From PALSA-1006 sp964532405 (GTDB lineage: Bacteria > Pseudomonadota > Gammaproteobacteria > Burkholderiales > Gallionellaceae): a DNA stretch of 9,890 nt. Positions within the stretch are counted from its first letter, which is position 1. Every line of letters starts with the position of its first letter. This document shows positions 6,818 to 9,890 of this stretch, in pieces. The stretch covers positions 1-9,890 of the forward strand of contig CAZHIC010000057.1 of the NCBI GenBank assembly GCA_964532405.1, written 5' to 3'. The translations under genes were made by a program, and so were the position numbers. A model generated the notes under the pieces. The model saw nothing but the letters and a program-made list of their open reading frames with translations, did no database searches and was not told the origin of the DNA.

Positions 6818-6847
6818 TTGATTATTTGTTTTCTGTCGTGCCATAAT
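6818..6847 (+). promoter_or_regulatory. Candidate sigma-70 promoter of the 6931-7769 cluster
   Basis: TTGATT (6818-6823) and CATAAT (6842-6847) are separated by 18 bases and each resembles the consensus hexamers (TTGACA, TATAAT). Transcription would begin near 6854, giving a leader of about 77 bases before the small gene at 6931. The remaining sequence between ribE and this promoter (6718-6817) contains only short palindromes such as GCTCGAGC (6785-6792) and no recognisable gene or T-tailed terminator. Confidence 0.55.
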
Positions 6848-6853
6848 TCGCCG

Positions 6854-6896
6854 CTGTTGAACTAAAGTTCCAGGCATAGGGACTAAGCTTCAACAG
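6854..6896 (+). promoter_or_regulatory. Two-part stem-loop at the predicted 5' end of the mRNA
   Basis: An outer perfect 8-bp stem is formed by CTGTTGAA (6854-6861) and TTCAACAG (6889-6896). Inside it, a symmetrical 4+4 internal loop (6862-6865 / 6885-6888) leads to a 6-bp inner stem, AGTTCC (6866-6871) with GGGACT (6879-6884, one G-U pair), capped by a 7-base loop. The structure starts exactly where the predicted transcript should begin. There is no T tract after it, so it is not a terminator. A 5'-terminal mRNA-stabilising hairpin or a cis-regulatory element is possible; the function is not known. Confidence 0.6.
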
Positions 6897-6930
6897 TTGT
6901 AAAAGGTTCACACTTTTTAGGAGAAGCGTA

Positions 6931-7107
6931 ATGGACAAGGATAAGTCGCAAATGAACCATCACGGTTCGTTGCATCACGAGAAGAGTTCTGAGGATTCCG
7001 CTCAACAACATGTGAGCCACCTTCCCGATCAAGAGTCTCTCGACCAAGAGGCGGATATGGACGCGCTTGAGGCTAGGCTGTTTGCCATGGCTAAATCGCG
7101 CTGCTGA
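6931..7107 (+). CDS. Small His/acid-rich protein of unknown function
   Basis: This ORF encodes 58 residues beginning MDKDKSQMNHHGSLHHEK and ending in FAMAKSRC. It is rich in His, Asp, Glu, Gln and Ser, lacks a signal peptide or membrane segment, and is probably soluble. The C-terminal part (about 37-57) could form one amphipathic helix. A good ribosome site, AGGAG at 6919-6923, lies seven bases before the ATG and is the main support that it is real. A promoter and 5' hairpin also precede it. It ends 27 bases before the most likely start of the next gene. I recognise no family. The His-rich N terminus could bind metal, but that is speculation. Confidence 0.65.
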   Translation: MDKDKSQMNHHGSLHHEKSSEDSAQQHVSHLPDQESLDQEADMDALEARLFAMAKSRC

Positions 7108-7134
7108 TTGGCTGATCACGTGCTGATTCGCCTA

Positions 7135-7578
7135 ATGAAACCGTTCTTGACGTCAGCTTTTAGCGTGTTTCTCTTTTTTGCCGTGCAATCGGCAAACGCG
7201 CTGGAGGGGTGTCCTGTCAGCGATAAAGAGTTTTTGCATCAGATCACTTCATCCAGCGACTGGGCTGATGTCCATGCTGTGTTCAAACGTAATCTGCCTG
7301 CCTGTCAAGACGATGGACTCTATGCCGATGGCTATACCAATCTGGTGGTCGGCGTGTTGGCTACGCGTTGGCCTGAGATTGATACGCTTGACGAGTTGAT
7401 GGTGCGTGACGAGGCGTTCAAACAATTCATTTTTCGGCATATCGGCATCAGTGCCGGGGAAGATGATCTGCGCCGGGTGTTGCGCAGCGCGCAAGCGAGC
7501 TGTCCGATAAAGTCGGCGCGCTTGTGCAAGGAGATCGCAACGCGTTGTAAGCGCGCCCTTACCGGTAGAAAAAATTGA
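7135..7578 (+). CDS. Secreted protein of unknown function with conserved-looking cysteines
   Basis: From the ATG at 7135 the product has 147 residues and starts with a typical Sec signal peptide: a short basic n-region (MK), a hydrophobic core (FLTSAFSVFLFFAV) and a likely signal peptidase I site after SANA (residue 22). The mature protein would be periplasmic or secreted. It holds five cysteines, in EGCPV, PACQD, ASCPI, RLCKE and TRCKR, and is otherwise helical and charged with a basic C terminus. An in-frame TTG at 7108 directly abutting the upstream stop, or a GTG at 7120, could extend it by nine or five residues. I prefer 7135 because it gives the cleanest signal peptide, although no clear ribosome site precedes any of the three. 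I do not recognise the family. It is followed by a TGATG stop/start overlap with the next gene. Confidence 0.75.
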   Translation: MKPFLTSAFSVFLFFAVQSANALEGCPVSDKEFLHQITSSSDWADVHAVFKRNLPACQDDGLYADGYTNLVVGVLATRWPEIDTLDELMVRDEAFKQFIFRHIGISAGEDDLRRVLRSAQASCPIKSARLCKEIATRCKRALTGRKN

Positions 7579-7769
7579 TGCAATATCGGCACTACAAAGG
7601 CGGAATTTACGAGTGGGTGTGCGAGGCAAAGTTGGAGTCTGATCCGGCGGTGACGCTGGTCATCTATCGCTCTCAGGAGGGCACGGCTTGGGCGCGTCCG
7701 CGTGAGGTGTTCTTCGAGAAGGTGGAGCACGAAGGTGAAACGGTAGATCGATTCAAACAGATCGCTTAG
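7578..7769 (+). CDS. DUF1653 domain protein
   Basis: This 63-residue protein matches the small DUF1653 family, whose members are typically about 60-80 residues. The N terminus reads MQYRHYKGGIYE, corresponding to the family's Y-RHYKGG-x-Y start. The middle has LVIYRS and the C-terminal half has WARPREVFFEKVEHEG, corresponding to the conserved W-RP-x-MFFE block. The ATG at 7578 is chosen over the in-frame TTG at 7575 because family members begin just before the Y/RHYKGG motif. The ATG shares one base with the upstream stop (TGATG), implying coupled translation. The biochemical function of DUF1653 is not established. It is followed by a strong terminator. Confidence 0.9.
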   Translation: MQYRHYKGGIYEWVCEAKLESDPAVTLVIYRSQEGTAWARPREVFFEKVEHEGETVDRFKQIA

Positions 7770-7775
7770 GTAAAG

Positions 7776-7815
7776 AAAAAACGGCGGGCAGTGTTCACTG
7801 CGCCGCCGTTTCTAT
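7776..7815. terminator. Bidirectional intrinsic terminator
   Basis: A long stem is formed by AAACGGCGG-GCAGTG (7779-7793) and CACTGC-G-CCGCCGTTT (7796-7811), with a single bulged G at 7802 and a very tight loop. On the minus strand the stem is followed by a run of six T (complement of A 7776-7781). On the plus strand it is followed by TTTCTATTTT. It lies between the convergent DUF1653 gene and htpG and can serve both. Confidence 0.9.
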
Positions 7816-7850
7816 TTTGCAGGCTGTTACTCTTCGGATGTGCTCAGGCC

Positions 7851-9755
7851 TTAGTTGCCGCTCATCTCCAGCATTAACTGATTCACGCGCTTGACGAAGC
7901 TGGCCGGGTCGTCGAGTTGGCCGCCTTCGGCCAGCAAGGCTTGGTCGAACAGTACCGAGACCCAATCGTCGAATCGCTTCTCTTCGGTCTTCAGGCGCAG
8001 CACCACCGGATGCTTGGGGTTGATCTCAAGGATAGGCTTTGATGTTGGCGCCTTCTGTCCGGCGGACTTCAGCAGGCGCGCCAGATTCGCGCTCATGTCG
8101 TGTTCGTCGGCCACCAGGCAGGCGGGCGAGTCGGTCAGGCGATGGGTCACGCGCACCTCCTTGACGCGCTCGCCGAGGCTGGCGCTGATCTTGCCGGTCA
8201 GGTCTTTGAGTGCGTTGGCGACGTTTTCCTGTTCTTTTTTCTCCGCCTCGTCTTCCAGCTTGCCGAGATCGAGCCCGCCTTTGGCAACGGACACCAGCGG
8301 CTTGCCATCGAACTCGAACAGATTGCTCACCACCCATTCGTCCACGCGATCGGACAGCAATAACACTTCGATGCCTTTCTTGCGGAACACTTCCAGGTGC
8401 GGGCTGTTCTTCGCCGCGGCGAAGGTGTCGGCGGTGACGTGGTAAATCTTCTCCTGCCCTTCTTTCATGCGCCCCACGTAGTCTGCCAGCGAGGCGGCTT
8501 CCTCGTTCGTGTCGGCGTGGGTTGAGGCCAAGCGCAGTAATCCGGCGATCTTGTCCTTGTTGGCGTGATCCTCGCCGATGCCTTCCTTCAGCACGCGGCC
8601 AAACTCGCCCCAGAATTTGGCGTACTTTTCCGTATCGTTTTTGGCTAGGTCTTCCAGCAGGCCGAGCACTTTTTTCGTGCAACCGGAACGGATCGCCTCG
8701 ATGTCTTTCGATTCCTGCAAAATCTCGCGCGACACGTTCAGCGGCAAGTCGCTGGAATCAACCACCCCGCGCACGAAGCGCATATAGCGCGGCATCAATT
8801 GCTCGGCATCGTCCATGATGAATACACGGCGCACGTACAGCTTCACGCCGTGAATCGCATCGCGCTCCCACATGTCGAACGGTGCACGGCTTGGGATGTA
8901 AAGCAACTGCGTGTATTCCTGATGGCCTTCGACGCGCGCGTGAGTCCATGCCAGCGGGTCTTCGAAGTCATGGCCGACATGCTTGTAGAACTCCTTGTAT
9001 TCTTCGTCTTTGATCTCGTTCTTGGCGCGCGCCCAAAGGGCGAAAGCCTGGTTGACCGTCTCATCTTCATCCAGCACCTGCTGTGCGCCGTCCTTCCATT
9101 CTTCTTTCTTCATTAGAATCGGTTGAACGATGTGGTCGGAATACTTGCGAATGATGGAGCGCAGCTTTTGTCCGTCGAGCAGATCGTCCTGCCCTTCGCG
9201 CAGATGCAGGACGATTTCCGTGCCGCGCGAAGTTTTATCCAGCATCTCGATGGCGAATTCGCCGCCGCCGTCGGATTCCCAGCGCACGCCTTGATCGGAT
9301 TTCTCGCCCGCACGCCGCGTTGTCACGGTTACTTTTTCGGCGACGATGAAAGCGGAATAGAAGCCCACGCCGAACTGCCCGATCAGGTTGGCATCCTTCT
9401 GCTGATCGCCGGAAAGGCGCGAGAAAAATTCGCGCGTGCCGGATTTGGCGATGGTGCCGAGGTGGTTGATGACCTCGTCGCGGCTCATGCCGATGCCGTT
9501 GTCAGTGATGGTCAGCGTGCGCGCAGCCTTGTCGTAGCCGATGCGGATGTTCAGTGCGGAATCGTTCTCGAACAGGCTGGCGTTGTGCAGCGCCTCGAAG
9601 CGCAGCTTGTCGCTGGCATCCGCCGCGTTGGAAATCAGTTCGCGTAGAAAAATCTCGCGGTTCGAATACAGCGAATGAATCATCAATTGCAGAAGCTGCT
9701 TCACTTCGGCCTGAAAGCCCAAGGTTTCGCGGTTATTGGTGGCAGTGTTGCTCAT
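7851..9755 (-). CDS. htpG: Molecular chaperone HtpG (bacterial Hsp90)
   Basis: HtpG is a cytoplasmic homodimeric ATP-dependent chaperone that remodels client proteins under heat and other stress, often with DnaK. The 634-residue product has the full family length. The N-terminal Bergerat ATPase domain shows E39-N43-D46 (RELISNAADASDKLRF), DNGIGM at 85-90 and the lid glycines GQFGVGF at 126-132, followed by GTEIVLHL. The middle domain includes the conserved YIPSRAPFDMW and RRVFIMDD segments and the catalytic-arginine region SSDLPLNVSRE. The C-terminal dimerisation domain ends in LMLEMSGN. The ATG is supported by GGAGA (9761-9765) five bases upstream. The gene runs towards the DUF1653 gene, with a shared terminator between, and has its own heat-shock promoter. 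Confidence 0.99.
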   Translation of the reverse strand: MSNTATNNRETLGFQAEVKQLLQLMIHSLYSNREIFLRELISNAADASDKLRFEALHNASLFENDSALNIRIGYDKAARTLTITDNGIGMSRDEVINHLGTIAKSGTREFFSRLSGDQQKDANLIGQFGVGFYSAFIVAEKVTVTTRRAGEKSDQGVRWESDGGGEFAIEMLDKTSRGTEIVLHLREGQDDLLDGQKLRSIIRKYSDHIVQPILMKKEEWKDGAQQVLDEDETVNQAFALWARAKNEIKDEEYKEFYKHVGHDFEDPLAWTHARVEGHQEYTQLLYIPSRAPFDMWERDAIHGVKLYVRRVFIMDDAEQLMPRYMRFVRGVVDSSDLPLNVSREILQESKDIEAIRSGCTKKVLGLLEDLAKNDTEKYAKFWGEFGRVLKEGIGEDHANKDKIAGLLRLASTHADTNEEAASLADYVGRMKEGQEKIYHVTADTFAAAKNSPHLEVFRKKGIEVLLLSDRVDEWVVSNLFEFDGKPLVSVAKGGLDLGKLEDEAEKKEQENVANALKDLTGKISASLGERVKEVRVTHRLTDSPACLVADEHDMSANLARLLKSAGQKAPTSKPILEINPKHPVVLRLKTEEKRFDDWVSVLFDQALLAEGGQLDDPASFVKRVNQLMLEMSGN

Positions 9756-9791
9756 TATTTTCTCCGTGTTGGTAAATTAGGACTTGCGCTT

Positions 9792-9819
9792 ACGTGGGGG
9801 CGGCGTCATCGGTTTCAAG
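9792..9819 (-). promoter_or_regulatory. Sigma-32 heat-shock promoter of htpG
   Basis: Read on the minus strand, CTTGAAA (9819-9813) is a perfect sigma-32 -35 element. After a 13-base spacer it is followed by CCCCACGT (9799-9792), close to the -10 consensus CCCCATnT. Transcription would start near 9785, about 30 bases before the htpG ATG, with the ribosome site in between. The rest of the region to the window end (9820-9890) shows no gene that I can support. Confidence 0.85.
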
Positions 9820-9890
9820 TGGTGTAGAGCGTGAGCACTCAGTATTTTCCAATCCAGAGATGAGCCTGAGCGAAGAGGGTTGTGAGATGT

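Noticed and set aside
6718..6930. FMN riboswitch or other known riboswitch near the rib genes
   Set aside because: None of the conserved multi-helix FMN aptamer sequence is visible here or before ribD/ribE; the hairpin at 6854-6896 is too simple.
7108..7134. TTG at 7108 as start of the secreted protein
   Set aside because: It gives an atypical longer n-region before the signal peptide; the ATG at 7135 gives a classic signal sequence. It cannot be fully excluded because neither start has a clear ribosome site.
9123..9647. Plus-strand open frames of up to 174-184 codons antisense to htpG (also 7891-8445)
   Set aside because: The htpG reading frame is unambiguous; these are codon-bias shadows without ribosome sites or recognisable domains.

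Overview
The window looks like a chromosomal segment of a moderately GC-rich Gram-negative bacterium, most likely a betaproteobacterium of the Nitrosomonadales/Gallionellaceae type. I infer this from the glyA-nrdR-ribD-ribE gene order, the protein sequences and an HtpG gene with a proteobacterial sigma-32 promoter. The taxonomic call is inference; no search was run.

Layout: 1-209 is a leader with an extended -10 promoter. glyA (serine hydroxymethyltransferase) follows on the + strand. A 93-bp spacer after it holds an inverted array of a GTGAAAN heptamer. Then come nrdR (repressor of ribonucleotide reductase genes) and ribD (riboflavin deaminase/reductase), which overlap by ATGA. Next are two AT-richer genes: a complete DNA cytosine-5 methyltransferase (3130-4200) and a 645-residue GHKL (Hsp90/MutL/MORC-type) ATPase with a C-terminal PD-(D/E)XK-like nuclease region (4197-6134). 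The host operon then resumes with ribE (riboflavin synthase, 6127-6717). Hand counts show the contrast: 27/60 and 25/60 G+C inside the pair (3601-3660, 4801-4860) against 35/60 in glyA (901-960) and 35/60 in ribE (6301-6360).

The main discovery is this two-gene restriction-modification (R-M) module set seamlessly between ribD and ribE. All three junctions are overlapping stop/start codons, so the five genes nrdR-ribD-MTase-ATPase/nuclease-ribE read as one translationally coupled operon. The architecture resembles the BbrUII/HgiDII-type R-M systems, whose restriction partner carries a MutL/MORC-like ATPase. Because ribE lies downstream, loss of the module could be polar on riboflavin synthesis, which might help retain it (inference).

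After ribE comes a 213-bp gap with a good sigma-70-like promoter and a two-part stem-loop that would form the very 5' end of the transcript. It precedes a small cluster: a 58-residue His- and acid-rich orphan, a secreted Cys-containing protein and a DUF1653 protein. A strong bidirectional terminator separates this cluster from the convergent htpG (minus strand). Upstream of htpG is a near-consensus sigma-32 heat-shock promoter.
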